Shown here in pieces: positions 35,263 through 43,950 of a stretch of DNA of 64,000 nt (positions are counted from its first letter, which is position 1; every line of letters begins with the position of its first letter). The position numbers were made by a program, and so were the translations under genes. The stretch comes from Balneolaceae bacterium (GTDB lineage: Bacteria; Bacteroidota; Rhodothermia; Balneolales; Balneolaceae). The stretch spans positions 1-64,000 of the forward strand of contig VEMX01000021.1 of the NCBI GenBank assembly GCA_009711805.1, in the 5' to 3' direction. The notes beneath the pieces are model-generated. The model did no database searches. It was not told where the DNA came from and saw nothing but the letters and a program-made list of their open reading frames with translations.

Positions 35263-35428
35263 ATGGCAATTAAACCATAAATTTTGAGAATAGAAATAAC
35301 AGCTATACCTGCGATGAAAATATAGAATGACATAAATAGACAAAGGCCATAGCATCCAGGTTTGAGTCAGGATTTGGGAGTGAAAAAAATTGTGTTAGTT
35401 TTAAGACGGAAAATTTTACTTTGCAGCT

Positions 35429-36049
35429 ATGAAAGAATCTCACAAAAATGATCTTGTAGTTATGGCGAGCCAAGCTTTAGAAAAGGCCTATGCCAAGTAC
35501 GAGGAAATAATAAAAGAGCTGGAAAATGAAGACACCTCTTCTGATCTGGCAATTGCGATTGATGACTCACTAAAAAATTTATCCAGGAAGATAGAGGCCT
35601 ATCTAAGCGGTAAGATTAACCTGGCTAAATTGGTGGATGAGTTCCTGTTTGAATATGAGATTGTGGAGGATGAGCTGGAAATGGGTAAGAGGGAACCGGT
35701 TCGTCTCAGAAGGCTAGCCAAGCGAATGTTGTCGAGTTATGAGGATTTCATAGAAAAGGTTGGAGGTAAGAAAAAGTTGAGCAGGCTTAAACAGGAAGCT
35801 CCTTTTTATGTGAATAAAAAATCTAAGACTACAGCATATCTGTTGTGGTTTTTTGGCCTTTTCGGAATATTGGGACTTCACCGCTTTTACCTGGGAAAGG
35901 CCGGAACAGGAATTGCCTGGCTGTTTACCGGTGGACTTTTTGGGATGGGAGCATTGTATGATGTCTTCGCTTTGTCCGGTATGGTAGATGAGGAAAATAC
36001 CTATCATGAGTTAAGGGCCGCGCAAATCCAGCAACTAACGGGAAAATAA
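35429..36049 (+). CDS. TM2 domain protein with N-terminal coiled coil
   Basis: A 206-residue protein. The first ~130 residues are charged and helical (KAYAKYEEIIKELENEDTSSDLAIAIDDSLKNLSRKIEAYL). Then comes a TM2 domain: KSKTTAYLLWFFGLFGILGLHRFYLGKAGTGIAWLFTGGLFGMGALYDVFALSGMV, two membrane hairpin segments with the LHRFYLGK motif. TM2 proteins have no agreed bacterial function. The stop is at 36047-36049; a hairpin terminator for the opposite strand lies just after it. Confidence 0.88.
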   Translation: MKESHKNDLVVMASQALEKAYAKYEEIIKELENEDTSSDLAIAIDDSLKNLSRKIEAYLSGKINLAKLVDEFLFEYEIVEDELEMGKREPVRLRRLAKRMLSSYEDFIEKVGGKKKLSRLKQEAPFYVNKKSKTTAYLLWFFGLFGILGLHRFYLGKAGTGIAWLFTGGLFGMGALYDVFALSGMVDEENTYHELRAAQIQQLTGK

Positions 36050-36052
36050 ATT

Positions 36053-36091
36053 CATAAAAAAGCCGCCCTCAACTCAATGAGCGGCGGCTAA
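36053..36091 (-). terminator. Terminator for the NarL-type gene side
   Basis: AGCCGCC and GGCGGCT pair around a 15-base loop; on the minus strand they are followed by TTTTTTAT. It would stop transcripts coming from the regulator gene at 36267. Confidence 0.75.
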
Positions 36092-36168
36092 TATCATCTA
36101 CAGACGGCTATTACCCCATTTGCACCTTTAACATACATGTACAGGGTGGACTCGTCAATGGAGTGAAA

Positions 36169-36197
36169 TACGTAATTTGACTACGTAAAAATACGTA
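36169..36197. promoter_or_regulatory. Triple TACGTA palindromic site
   Basis: Three TACGTA palindromes at 36169, 36182 and 36192; the last two form the 18-bp inverted repeat CTACGTAAAAATACGTAG. NarL/LuxR-type regulators bind TAC-containing inverted half-sites, and such a regulator gene lies just downstream. It could be the operator of an unseen transcript in the convergent gap. Confidence 0.5.
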
Positions 36198-36266
36198 GTT
36201 TTGAATATTGAACATTTCTTTTGGTTTTTCTCTTTTTTTTAATTTGTAAACACCCGCAAATGATCT

Positions 36267-36926
36267 CTACTTACCGAGCAGCAATCGTTCGTTTTCCATA
36301 GCGTAGCGAACCAGGGATGCCGTATTTTTTTGGTTCAGCTTTTTTAGCAGGTTGGTGCGGTGTTTATCTACTGTGCGTGGGCTAATGTACAGCTTGGTGG
36401 CAATCTCGGCACTGGTTAATCCCTGTACCAATAAACCAAGTATTTCTTTCTCTCTTTTAGTGACGGATTTAAAAGGATCGTGTCGCTTTTTTTGCCGGGC
36501 CAGCCGCATATACTCTTTGGTCATCATGCGGGAGAACTCTTTACCAAGGTAGCGGTTTCCCTGAGATACTTTTTGGGCGGCATCAATCAGTTCTATATGG
36601 TGGGCTGATTTATGGAGCAATCCGTAAGCCCCGCAATCCAGGAAATCATCCAGGGTTTTTTGGTCGGTGTTGTGGGCCAAGATCAGGATATTGGCATCGG
36701 GATAGCGGTGGATAATTTTTTTGGCTATTACAATGCCATCCATCTCGGGCATTTCGAAGGAAAGGATGCAGAGTTGGGGTTGAACACTTTCATAAGCGGT
36801 AAGTACAAGCGCTCCATTGTCAATTTCGCTGCATATGTTAAACGAACCCTGCCCACTTAAAATCGAGCTAAGTCCATAACGGAATATTTCGTTGCCGTCT
36901 GCTACAACGGTATCGATTGTGTTCAT
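36267..36926 (-). CDS. NarL/LuxR-type response regulator with atypical receiver
   Basis: A 219-residue protein with an N-terminal receiver domain (about 1-125) and a C-terminal LuxR-type HTH (SVTKREKEILGLLVQGLTSAEIATKLYISPRTVDKHRTNLLKKL, about 155-210). In the receiver the canonical phospho-Asp position is Ser56 in LCILSFEMPEMDG, and the acidic pocket is reduced to Asp10 (VVADG). Lys106 remains. So ordinary Asp phosphorylation is not expected and the domain may be a fixed or ligand-driven dimeriser. No histidine kinase is adjacent. The CTCCGA/TCGGAG hairpin at 36956-36972 lies upstream of its start. Confidence 0.88.
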   Translation of the reverse strand: MNTIDTVVADGNEIFRYGLSSILSGQGSFNICSEIDNGALVLTAYESVQPQLCILSFEMPEMDGIVIAKKIIHRYPDANILILAHNTDQKTLDDFLDCGAYGLLHKSAHHIELIDAAQKVSQGNRYLGKEFSRMMTKEYMRLARQKKRHDPFKSVTKREKEILGLLVQGLTSAEIATKLYISPRTVDKHRTNLLKKLNQKNTASLVRYAMENERLLLGK

Positions 36927-37063
36927 TATTACCTCCCCAGGTGCAAATGGATTTCCTCCGACCCAATCGGAGAAAGGACAAATAATGTAATTAAAATGAT
37001 TGGATAATCCCCAATATTATTTTTGTAGAGATGTTGAAGAATCCATATTGGCATATTAGTATT

Positions 37064-37232
37064 ACGCGTTTACCGGTTGGAGATTAGCTTAAAACAGTAT
37101 TGAAAGGGAGTAACCTCGCAGCGTCCGCAGGTCCTGCGAGCGTTACGGGATTCTCGCTGGAAAGCCGAACGCTACGAGGACCTGCGGACGCTCGTAGGTT
37201 CTCTAAATGGTACTTATAACCGGTAAACGGGT
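37064..37232 (-). mobile_element. 169-bp palindromic MITE-like element, copy B
   Basis: This is copy A of 1029-1197 in inverted orientation and exactly the same length. The ends read ACGCGTTTACCGG (left) and, from the right, ACCCGTTTACCGG. A 7-bp direct repeat TAGTATT flanks it (37057-37063 and 37233-37239). The internal hairpin arms are better preserved than in copy A, which has several substitutions near its right arm. Confidence 0.85.
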
Positions 37233-37316
37233 TAGTATTCTCAAAAAAAAGGAATTAAAAGGCTGGAGTATTTTTCTGTAAAGAGAACACCGGGTGTTGA
37301 TTAAAAAATATTTCCA

Positions 37317-37745
37317 CTACAGAATGGTAAGCAGGACCCAAAAATTGATCGCCGACTTGGCTGTCCAGAGCAGCGTGCGTACCCAGTTGGTGTATACCAA
37401 ACGGTTGATGAGAGAACTCTTTTTTTCTTTACGGAGCTTTGAGTGTAAAGGAACCGAAAGTAAAGCGGTGGATATCCAAATCAACAATACCAGGTAAAAA
37501 CCTATTGAGTTAAAAGAAAACCAGTGCTCAGTTAAAAAAAGCAGTGTGGATGTGATGAGTTCCAAAAGCATCACCGGTGCTACTATAAGTCCAATTCGAA
37601 GAGAGTGTTGGCGATGGAAAAGCGGGAAGTTTTCTTCGTCAGTATAGCGAAAAGAAGGGTAATGTACCAGTTGTACACACCAAATAACCCCCATCAAAAA
37701 GAAGGAAGAAAAAGTGTTCAGGAAAAAAATAAGTTGATATGACAT
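37317..37745 (-). CDS. Four-helix membrane protein, unknown
   Basis: A 142-residue protein with about four membrane segments. Recognisable text is WCVQLVHYPSFRYTDEENFPLFHRQHSLRIGLIVAPVMLLELITSTLLF, LLIWISTALLSVPLHSKLRKEK and LVYTNWVRTLLWTAKSA. The HYPSF and VPLHSKL motifs recur in an uncharacterised family of small proteins that I cannot name with certainty. It is divergent from aspS by about 100 bp. Confidence 0.65.
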   Translation of the reverse strand: MSYQLIFFLNTFSSFFLMGVIWCVQLVHYPSFRYTDEENFPLFHRQHSLRIGLIVAPVMLLELITSTLLFLTEHWFSFNSIGFYLVLLIWISTALLSVPLHSKLRKEKKSSLINRLVYTNWVRTLLWTAKSAINFWVLLTIL

Positions 37746-37797
37746 TGGTATAAGCGTTTCGTTTACATAATGTGTATTTTCTTCGCCTTAATAATCT

Positions 37798-37816
37798 CCC
37801 GAAGGGATGCTTTCGG
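37798..37816. repeat. REP-like hairpin repeat, copy
   Basis: CCCGAAGGGATGCTTTCGG, upstream of aspS. It differs from the core of the tRNA-Thr T-loop insert (CCCGTAGGGACGCCTTCGG on the plus strand) at three of 19 positions. Confidence 0.55.
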
Positions 37817-37848
37817 CCAAAATTTTTTACTCACATTCACCAAATATA

Positions 37849-39633
37849 ATGACATTTAAAAGAACACACACCTGCGGAGAACTATCAACCGATAACATTG
37901 GAGAGGAAATAACCCTCAACGGATGGGTGGGCCCGCGACGAGACCTGGGTGGAGTAATTTTTATCGATTTGCGAGACAGATACGGAATTACCCAGGTTGT
38001 ATTTACCGAAGAAGATGATACATTGCATGCTAAGGCCGAAGAACTGAGAGCCGAATATGTAATTGGAATTAAAGGAAAGGTTATTGAAAGAGGTGAAGGG
38101 AATATAAATCCGAATTTACCTACAGGAGAGATTGAAATTGAGGCTACCGAACTGGTGATTTATTCCCGGGCAGAAACTCCTCCCTTCGAGATTAAGGATG
38201 ATATACCAACCAACGAGGAAGTGCGGTTGCGATATCGCTACCTGGATTTGCGACGACCTGAAGTTCAGCGGAGGATGATGCTGCGCTCAAAAGTGTATCA
38301 ATCCATACGCTCGTACTATCACGGGCATGAATTTGCAGAAGTGGAAACTCCTGTGTTGATGAGAAGCACCCCCGAAGGGGCCCGTGATTACCTGGTTCCA
38401 AGCCGAGTGAATGCCGGTAAGTTTTTTGCACTTCCTCAAAGTCCACAAACCTACAAGCAGCTGTTGATGGTATCGGGATACGACCGGTACTTCCAGATTG
38501 TGAAGTGTTTCCGCGATGAAGACCTGCGTGCCGACCGGCAGCCCGAATTTACCCAGCTGGATGTTGAAATGAGTTTTGTGGACGAAGAAGATATTTTTAG
38601 TGCCCACGAAGACATGATGAAAAAATTGTTCAAAGAAACGGTTGGAGCAGATGTTGAGACACCATTTCCTCGCATGACTTACGAGGAAGCAATGAATACC
38701 TACGGCTCCGACAAACCGGATACCCGTTTTGGCCTCGAGTTTGCCGATTTTTCCGAAATCGTTCGGGACGCTGAATTTAAAGTATTTTCCGGAACGGTTA
38801 AAAACGGTGGTTCTGTAGTGGGAATTACCGTTCCCGGACGAGGAGATATGGGACGGGGAGCTATTGACCGGCTGACCGACCGTGTTAAAAATGAAACCGG
38901 AGCAGGCGGGCTTATCTATATCAAGATGCAGGAAGGCGGCCCTTTGTGTAGTGTGGCTAAGTTTCTGACGGATGAAATCGTAGATCAAATGGTAGCAGAG
39001 GCCGGAGCCAAAGAAGGTGACCTGGTACTTATTTTAGCCGGCCCCAACCCCGAAGTATTGAAACAACTTGGGCAGCTTCGCCTGATGATGGGTAAAGAAT
39101 TTGATCTTATTGATACTGATAAGTTCAATTTCCTGTGGGTTACGGAATTTCCTCTGTTGGAATGGGATGAGGAAAACAGAAGATATCATGCTATGCACCA
39201 TCCATTCACATCTCCCAAAGAAGAAGACATGGATTTGATTGATACGGATCCTGCGGCTGTTAAAGCACGTGCCTACGATTTGGTGTTGAACGGAAATGAA
39301 ATTGGCGGCGGCTCTATTCGTATTCATGACCAGCAAGTGCAACGCAAGATGTTTGAGCTGCTGGGAGTAGGCGAACAAGAAGCAGAAGAGAAATTCGGTT
39401 TTTTGCTGGATGCGTTCAAATATGGCGCGCCTCCACATGGCGGAATTGCTTTTGGGATAGACCGTATTGTGATGTTACTTACCGGGGCAGACAGCCTGCG
39501 TGATGTTATTGCTTTCCCTAAGAACCAGAAAGCACAGAGCCTGATGGACAACTCACCGGATACCGTAGATGAGCATCAGCTTGATGAATTACATATTTCA
39601 ATAAAGCGTAACATAAAAGAACAACTAAAGTGA
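37849..39633 (+). CDS. aspS: Aspartate--tRNA ligase
   Basis: A 594-residue class IIb synthetase, bacterial type with the GAD insertion. From ATG 37849 it begins MTFKRTHTCGELSTDNIGEEITLNGWVGPRRDLGGVIFIDLRDRYG (OB fold). The reading could start 14 codons earlier but those residues are outside the family. Motif text: FAEVETPVLMRSTPEGARDYLVPSRV, FQIVKCFRDEDLRADRQPEFTQLDVEMSF, GAPPHGGIAFGIDRIVMLLTG. It is followed by the DUF429 gene with a 4-bp overlap, so translation is coupled. Confidence 0.97.
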   Translation: MTFKRTHTCGELSTDNIGEEITLNGWVGPRRDLGGVIFIDLRDRYGITQVVFTEEDDTLHAKAEELRAEYVIGIKGKVIERGEGNINPNLPTGEIEIEATELVIYSRAETPPFEIKDDIPTNEEVRLRYRYLDLRRPEVQRRMMLRSKVYQSIRSYYHGHEFAEVETPVLMRSTPEGARDYLVPSRVNAGKFFALPQSPQTYKQLLMVSGYDRYFQIVKCFRDEDLRADRQPEFTQLDVEMSFVDEEDIFSAHEDMMKKLFKETVGADVETPFPRMTYEEAMNTYGSDKPDTRFGLEFADFSEIVRDAEFKVFSGTVKNGGSVVGITVPGRGDMGRGAIDRLTDRVKNETGAGGLIYIKMQEGGPLCSVAKFLTDEIVDQMVAEAGAKEGDLVLILAGPNPEVLKQLGQLRLMMGKEFDLIDTDKFNFLWVTEFPLLEWDEENRRYHAMHHPFTSPKEEDMDLIDTDPAAVKARAYDLVLNGNEIGGGSIRIHDQQVQRKMFELLGVGEQEAEEKFGFLLDAFKYGAPPHGGIAFGIDRIVMLLTGADSLRDVIAFPKNQKAQSLMDNSPDTVDEHQLDELHISIKRNIKEQLK

Positions 39634-40337
39634 AAACAGCGGGATTAGACGGCTGCCAGGCAGGTTGGCTGCTCATCAGTTTTGATGAGAATAATGAAAA
39701 GTATGAGGTGCTCCGAGATAAGGAAGACCTCAAAGAAGCGTTTGAGTCCTTCGAACGTATTTTCATTGATATGCCTATCGGCCTGGAAGATGACAAATAC
39801 ACACGCGATTGCGATGCCCTGCTCCGAAAAAAACTGGGCGGGAATTATGCTTCCAGTGTATTCAGTCCGCCTATACGTCCCGCTTTATATGCTCCTACCT
39901 ATGCTGAGGCTAATGCTGTGTTATATGATTACACAGAAAAAAAACTATCGCTGCAGTCCTGGAATATTGTTCCCAAGATTCAGATGGTAGACGACTTGCT
40001 TCAACAGAGTGAGCAGTTAAAAGAGGTAGTATTGGAAAGTCATCCCGAGTTGTTGTTTCAACAATTAAACGGTGGAATGATTTATCAGAAAAAAAACCTA
40101 AAGAAAGGCATTAAACACCGCTTGAAACTGGTAGAAGATAAAGAAGCTGTTTGTGATGACTTTTTCCGGGATATCAAAGAAGACTTTCGCCGCAATGAAG
40201 TGGAAGAAGATGATATAGTGGATGCCATGGTACTGGCATATTATGCCAAGCTTTCGAAGGAAAAAGGAGTTCAAACCCTGCCGGAAGAAGTACCTTACGA
40301 CTCGGAAGGAATGCGGAAAGCTATACACTTTGTATAG
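39630..40337 (+). CDS. DUF429 family protein
   Basis: A 235-residue protein with GTG start inside the aspS stop (GTGA). The family signature is visible: KTAGLDGCQAGWLLIS at the start, RIFIDMPIGLEDD, RDCDALLRKKLG...ASSVFSPPIRPALY, then VLESHPELLFQQLNG and DDIVDAMVLAYYAK. The fold is RNase H-like with conserved Asp residues (DG, DMPIG, DD), suggesting a nuclease, but no substrate is known. It is translationally coupled to aspS. Confidence 0.88.
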   Translation: MKTAGLDGCQAGWLLISFDENNEKYEVLRDKEDLKEAFESFERIFIDMPIGLEDDKYTRDCDALLRKKLGGNYASSVFSPPIRPALYAPTYAEANAVLYDYTEKKLSLQSWNIVPKIQMVDDLLQQSEQLKEVVLESHPELLFQQLNGGMIYQKKNLKKGIKHRLKLVEDKEAVCDDFFRDIKEDFRRNEVEEDDIVDAMVLAYYAKLSKEKGVQTLPEEVPYDSEGMRKAIHFV

Positions 40338-40412
40338 GCTAACCGCTTAAAGCATCCGTTATATATCGCATCACGCCATCGTTTTAGGTTGATGGTGGAC
40401 GGTTCTGCATTT

Positions 40413-41882
40413 TTAGTCTTCTTTGTTCTGATGCTTTAGAATTTTTTTGTATTTAACCCCTGCCTTATACACCCGGTTGATGCCATTAAGTGCTGCCGTG
40501 CGGTATGCTTCGCTGTAGGTAGGATAGTTAAGTACGTGATTAATGAAATAGCGAATATCTCCCCCCAGCGACATCACGGCCTGCCCAAGGTGAATGAGAT
40601 CACTGGCCCGTTCGCCAATAATATGGATACCGAGGATCTTGAGCGTTTCAGTAGAAAATACAAGTTTCAGCATGCCGTCGTCCTGGTTACTGATGTGTCC
40701 CTGGGTAATATTCCTGTAGTAGGCACGCCCAACGGTTACATTCAGGCCCATTTCATTTGCATCTTCTTCGGTGAGGCCAATGTTGGATATTTCAGGGATA
40801 GAGTAGATGGCAAAAGGGATTTCCGGCGGCACGTCAAGAGCATCTATACCAAACATGCGGCAGGAGGCGAGTCGTCCTTCTGAGAATGAAGCAGAAGCCA
40901 GGGCGGGGTATCCGATTACATCACCTGCGGCATATATGTTATCTACATTGGTTTTGTAATTATCATCTACAACAATGTAGTTTTTCTCGTCCGTTTCTAC
41001 GCCCGCCTTGCTGAGCCCTATGGTATCGGTATTTGGGATTTTACCACTCAGGAACAGAACGTGCTCGGTTTCAAGTACATGCGTACGGCCTTCTTCATGG
41101 TCGTTATTCAGTTTGTATTTCACTTCTGTAGTGTTGCGTAGTGAGTTTTCCTGAACATCAATGTCGTAGACAGAGGTGAGTACCTCAACTTTCTCTTTCT
41201 TGAGAATGCTTTTAAACTCTTCTTTTATTTCGTGATCCAGGAAGGGCAGGAAATTGTCTCTGGGATTTAAGAGAGATACACGACATCCCAGGTTTGAGAA
41301 CGTAGTGGCGTATTCAACCGCATTAACCCCGCCGCCAATAATAACCAGCTGGTGAGGGATATGGTTGAGCTTAAGTACGGAATTCCAATCCAGTACCTTA
41401 TCGTGATCAATGTGAAATTCTTTGGGTTGTACCGGCCTGCTTCCGGTAGATATGAGGATAAACTCTGCAGACAAGGTCTTTTCTTCTCCTTCGTGAGTAG
41501 TAATTACAACTTCATGGTCGCTTTTAAGCTTCCCATGCCCGCGAATAGTGTCTACTTCATTTTTATCGAAGTCGGTTTCAACCTTTCTGATTTTGCTTTC
41601 TTGTATTTGCTGTTTGTAGAAATGCAGATCAGCCATCTGGTGGCGCTTGTAGGTTTTTTCATGTTCCAGCTCAGAAAATTGTTTTTTAAAACGTTGTATA
41701 ATACGTGCTGTTTCCCGGAGAGCTTTACTGGGAACTGTACCCGTGTTTATCCAGTTGCCGCCAAAATCTTGTTCATTGGCTTCTACTATGAGTGCTTTTT
41801 TATCAAATTTTGAACTTTGCATGGCACAGGAAAACCCTGCTGGTCCGCTGCCAAGTATAATGACGTCGTAGTCGTATTTCAT
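40413..41882 (-). CDS. sthA: Si-specific NAD(P)(+) transhydrogenase (soluble)
   Basis: A 489-residue flavoprotein that moves reducing power between NADPH and NAD. The FAD site is DYDVIILGSGPAGFSCAMQSSKF, the second Rossmann is HQLVIIGGGVNAVEYATTFSNLGCRVSLL and the end is GIHIIGERASDLIHLGQAVMSLGGDIRYFINHVLNYPTYSEAYR. In the place of the disulfide (CxxxxC of lipoamide dehydrogenase) it reads NWINTGTVPSKALRE with no Cys at all, as expected of SthA, which lacks the active disulfide. No obvious operon partner is present. Confidence 0.93.
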   Translation of the reverse strand: MKYDYDVIILGSGPAGFSCAMQSSKFDKKALIVEANEQDFGGNWINTGTVPSKALRETARIIQRFKKQFSELEHEKTYKRHQMADLHFYKQQIQESKIRKVETDFDKNEVDTIRGHGKLKSDHEVVITTHEGEEKTLSAEFILISTGSRPVQPKEFHIDHDKVLDWNSVLKLNHIPHQLVIIGGGVNAVEYATTFSNLGCRVSLLNPRDNFLPFLDHEIKEEFKSILKKEKVEVLTSVYDIDVQENSLRNTTEVKYKLNNDHEEGRTHVLETEHVLFLSGKIPNTDTIGLSKAGVETDEKNYIVVDDNYKTNVDNIYAAGDVIGYPALASASFSEGRLASCRMFGIDALDVPPEIPFAIYSIPEISNIGLTEEDANEMGLNVTVGRAYYRNITQGHISNQDDGMLKLVFSTETLKILGIHIIGERASDLIHLGQAVMSLGGDIRYFINHVLNYPTYSEAYRTAALNGINRVYKAGVKYKKILKHQNKED

Positions 41883-42045
41883 AAATTGAGTTAGTGAGTT
41901 TGTCCCCCAAGATAGCTGAATTTTGAGAGTATTTCAGAGGTCTATTTTTCTTATAGGAGGTGCATATATCATGGATAGATTCTATAGATAGGAAGAGGAA
42001 CGATTTTAATAAAGTCATTGCTTACATTTGAGAACTGTAAACAAA

Positions 42046-42068
42046 AGGCGCACATCACATAAGCGCCT
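42046..42068 (+). promoter_or_regulatory. 5' UTR hairpin before sod
   Basis: AGGCGC and GCGCCT pair around an 11-base loop, 29 bp before the sod start. It may stabilise the message or be a transcription-linked regulator; no riboswitch class is recognised. Confidence 0.4.
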
Positions 42069-42097
42069 GTTAATTTGAAATTAATTTGGAGGAAACA

Positions 42098-42706
42098 ATG
42101 GCTTATTCTCTTCCTGAACTTCCGTATGATTACGATGCTTTAGAGCCACATATTGATGCTCGTACCATGGAAATTCATCATACTAAACATCATCAGGGAT
42201 ATACAAACAAGGTAAACGCAGCACTTGAAGGACATGAGTTCGCTGACCTTGATATTGAAGAGGTATTAGGACGTGTAAACGAACTACCTGACGATAAAAA
42301 ACAAGCGGTCATTAACAATGGCGGTGGATATGCAAATCATAAGTTATTCTGGACTATACTTTCTCCCAACGGAGGAGGCAACCCCACGGGTGATTTAGCA
42401 GATGCTATTAATGATACATTTGGCAGCTTGGATGCATTTAAAGAGCAGTTCGGTAATGTCGCCGGTAGTCGGTTTGGTTCAGGCTGGGCCTGGCTTTCTG
42501 TTGATGGAAGCGGAAACCTGAATATTCATTCTACAGCTAATCAGGATAGCCCGCTGATGGATGGTTATACACCTATTCTTGGGCTGGATGTTTGGGAGCA
42601 CGCGTATTACCTGAACTATCAAAATCGCCGCCCCGACTATATCTCCTCGTTCTGGAACGTAGTGAACTGGGACCAGGTTGCTAAAAATTACAAAGCAGCC
42701 AGGTAA
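42098..42706 (+). CDS. sodA: Superoxide dismutase (Mn/Fe type)
   Basis: A 202-residue SOD from ATG 42098, preceded by GGAGGAAACA. Metal ligands are His27 ([12 protein letters not shown]), His81 (NHKLFW), Asp164 and His168 ([10 protein letters not shown]). [10 protein letters not shown] and NQDSPLM complete the family pattern; Gln149 in the latter favours a Mn-type active-site hydrogen bond. It dismutates superoxide in the cytoplasm. No export signal is present. A strong hairpin terminator follows. Confidence 0.96.
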   Translation: MAYSLPELPYDYDALEPHIDARTMEIHHTKHHQGYTNKVNAALEGHEFADLDIEEVLGRVNELPDDKKQAVINNGGGYANHKLFWTILSPNGGGNPTGDLADAINDTFGSLDAFKEQFGNVAGSRFGSGWAWLSVDGSGNLNIHSTANQDSPLMDGYTPILGLDVWEHAYYLNYQNRRPDYISSFWNVVNWDQVAKNYKAAR

Positions 42707-42730
42707 GCACAGCGATTGACTAACAATTTA

Positions 42731-42766
42731 TGACGGTGGACTTTTTTGTTCACCGTCATTTCTTTA
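42731..42766 (+). terminator. Terminator after sod
   Basis: TGACGGTG and CACCGTCA pair around a 12-base T-rich loop, followed by TTTCTTT. Confidence 0.8.
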
Positions 42767-42896
42767 CATGAGATATTAAGCTGTTTGAGTTTCAAGAAAG
42801 CTTTGAAAAGTTAGAGATCTGGCAATTAACGGCCATCAAATTTTGTTACAATAGTTTGTATATTTAGAAGAATCAAAAAAAGACATAGGTAATATT

Positions 42897-43349
42897 ATGC
42901 AATTTGGATTTGGAATGGGACCCGACACGTCTTGGATGAGAGAAGAACTTACTAAGTTTGGTGTTGAAGAACTGAAGACCACAGAAGATGTGGATCGTGC
43001 AATGAAAGAATATAAAGGCACGATGTTACTTGCCATTAACTCGGTGTGCGGATGTGCGGCAGGTAATGCCCGCCCGGGCCTGGGAATTGCTCTTGAGCAA
43101 AGCGATGCGAAACCTGATCATATGGTAACGGTATTTGCCGGACAAGATAAAGAAGCGACAGCTCATGCAAGAGATTACTTTAGTGAGTACCCGCCCTCTT
43201 CGCCAGCTTTTGCCTATTTTGTAGATGGTGAAATCAAAGCTATGATCCCACGTCACCGTATCGAAGGCCGAACCAAAGAGGAAGTGGCCAATGACCTGAA
43301 GATGGTATTTGAGGCATTCGGTAAAGAGGAGAAAGAAGCGGAAGAATAA
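42897..43349 (+). CDS. brxB: BrxA/BrxB family bacilliredoxin
   Basis: A 150-residue thioredoxin-fold protein of the YphP/YqiW (bacilliredoxin) group. The redox site is CGC at residues 51-53 in AINSVCGCAAGNARPG. These proteins reduce bacillithiol mixed disulfides and point to bacillithiol rather than glutathione chemistry in this organism. It is a single gene with its own terminator. The context near sod suggests an oxidative-stress setting, but they are separate units. Confidence 0.93.
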   Translation: MQFGFGMGPDTSWMREELTKFGVEELKTTEDVDRAMKEYKGTMLLAINSVCGCAAGNARPGLGIALEQSDAKPDHMVTVFAGQDKEATAHARDYFSEYPPSSPAFAYFVDGEIKAMIPRHRIEGRTKEEVANDLKMVFEAFGKEEKEAEE

Positions 43350-43383
43350 AAACCGCTTCTGTTGACTTAAAACTGAGATTCTG

Positions 43384-43413
43384 AAAAGCCGGCTCTATGT
43401 AGCCGGCTTTTTT
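43384..43413 (+). terminator. Terminator after the bacilliredoxin gene
   Basis: AAAAGCCGGCT and AGCCGGCTTTTTT form a hairpin with a T-run; each arm also contains the palindrome AGCCGGCT. Confidence 0.85.
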
Positions 43414-43557
43414 AATACTTTTGTTCACCGGCTTTCTGTAGAATGGTATCCTCCGGGATCCTAAGATGGGCTTCCCAGCTTATTTCGCTTTAAAACTGGC
43501 TCTTTTCTGTATATATGGTATATTTAAAAGGTTGTCGGATTAGCCTCAGGGATATAT

Positions 43558-43950
43558 ATGGAAATCACAAAAAAAGCCATTATTGTAGAAGATAATTTAA
43601 TCTTGTCGATACTGTACGAGAATTATCTGGAAGAAATGATATTTAAAACAGTAGGGGAAGTCAAGAATGGGGAGCAGGCGGTAGAACTCGTCAAAAAATA
43701 CAAGCCCGATGTAGTGATTATGGATATCATGCTGGAAGGGGACATGGACGGCATCCAGGCTGCAGAGTTAATCCGCGAGTTTTCCGGCGTTCCTATCGTT
43801 TTTATTACGGGAAATTCAGATGTCACTCATGTAAAAAGAGCTGGTACTATTTCAAATTCCAAGTTCCTGAAAAAACCAATTACCGAAGGTCGGTTAAAAA
43901 AGGCAGTAAAGTATTTGCTCTCTAAACAGAATAAACAAAATGGCACTTAA
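43558..43950 (+). CDS. Stand-alone receiver (response regulator) protein
   Basis: A 130-residue single receiver domain. The phospho-acceptor is Asp56 in DVVIMDIMLEGDMDGIQ, the acidic pair is in VEDN, the switch Thr is in FITGN and the Lys is in FLKKP (105-106). It has no output domain, so it likely acts by protein contact or feeds a phosphorelay such as the hybrid kinases in this window. It converges with the ExbD-like lipoprotein gene and overlaps its end by 4 bp. Confidence 0.94.
   Translation: MEITKKAIIVEDNLILSILYENYLEEMIFKTVGEVKNGEQAVELVKKYKPDVVIMDIMLEGDMDGIQAAELIREFSGVPIVFITGNSDVTHVKRAGTISNSKFLKKPITEGRLKKAVKYLLSKQNKQNGT

Noticed and set aside
36053-36091. Terminator for the TM2 gene on the plus strand
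   Set aside because: The T-run is on the minus-strand side; on the plus strand only A residues precede the stem.
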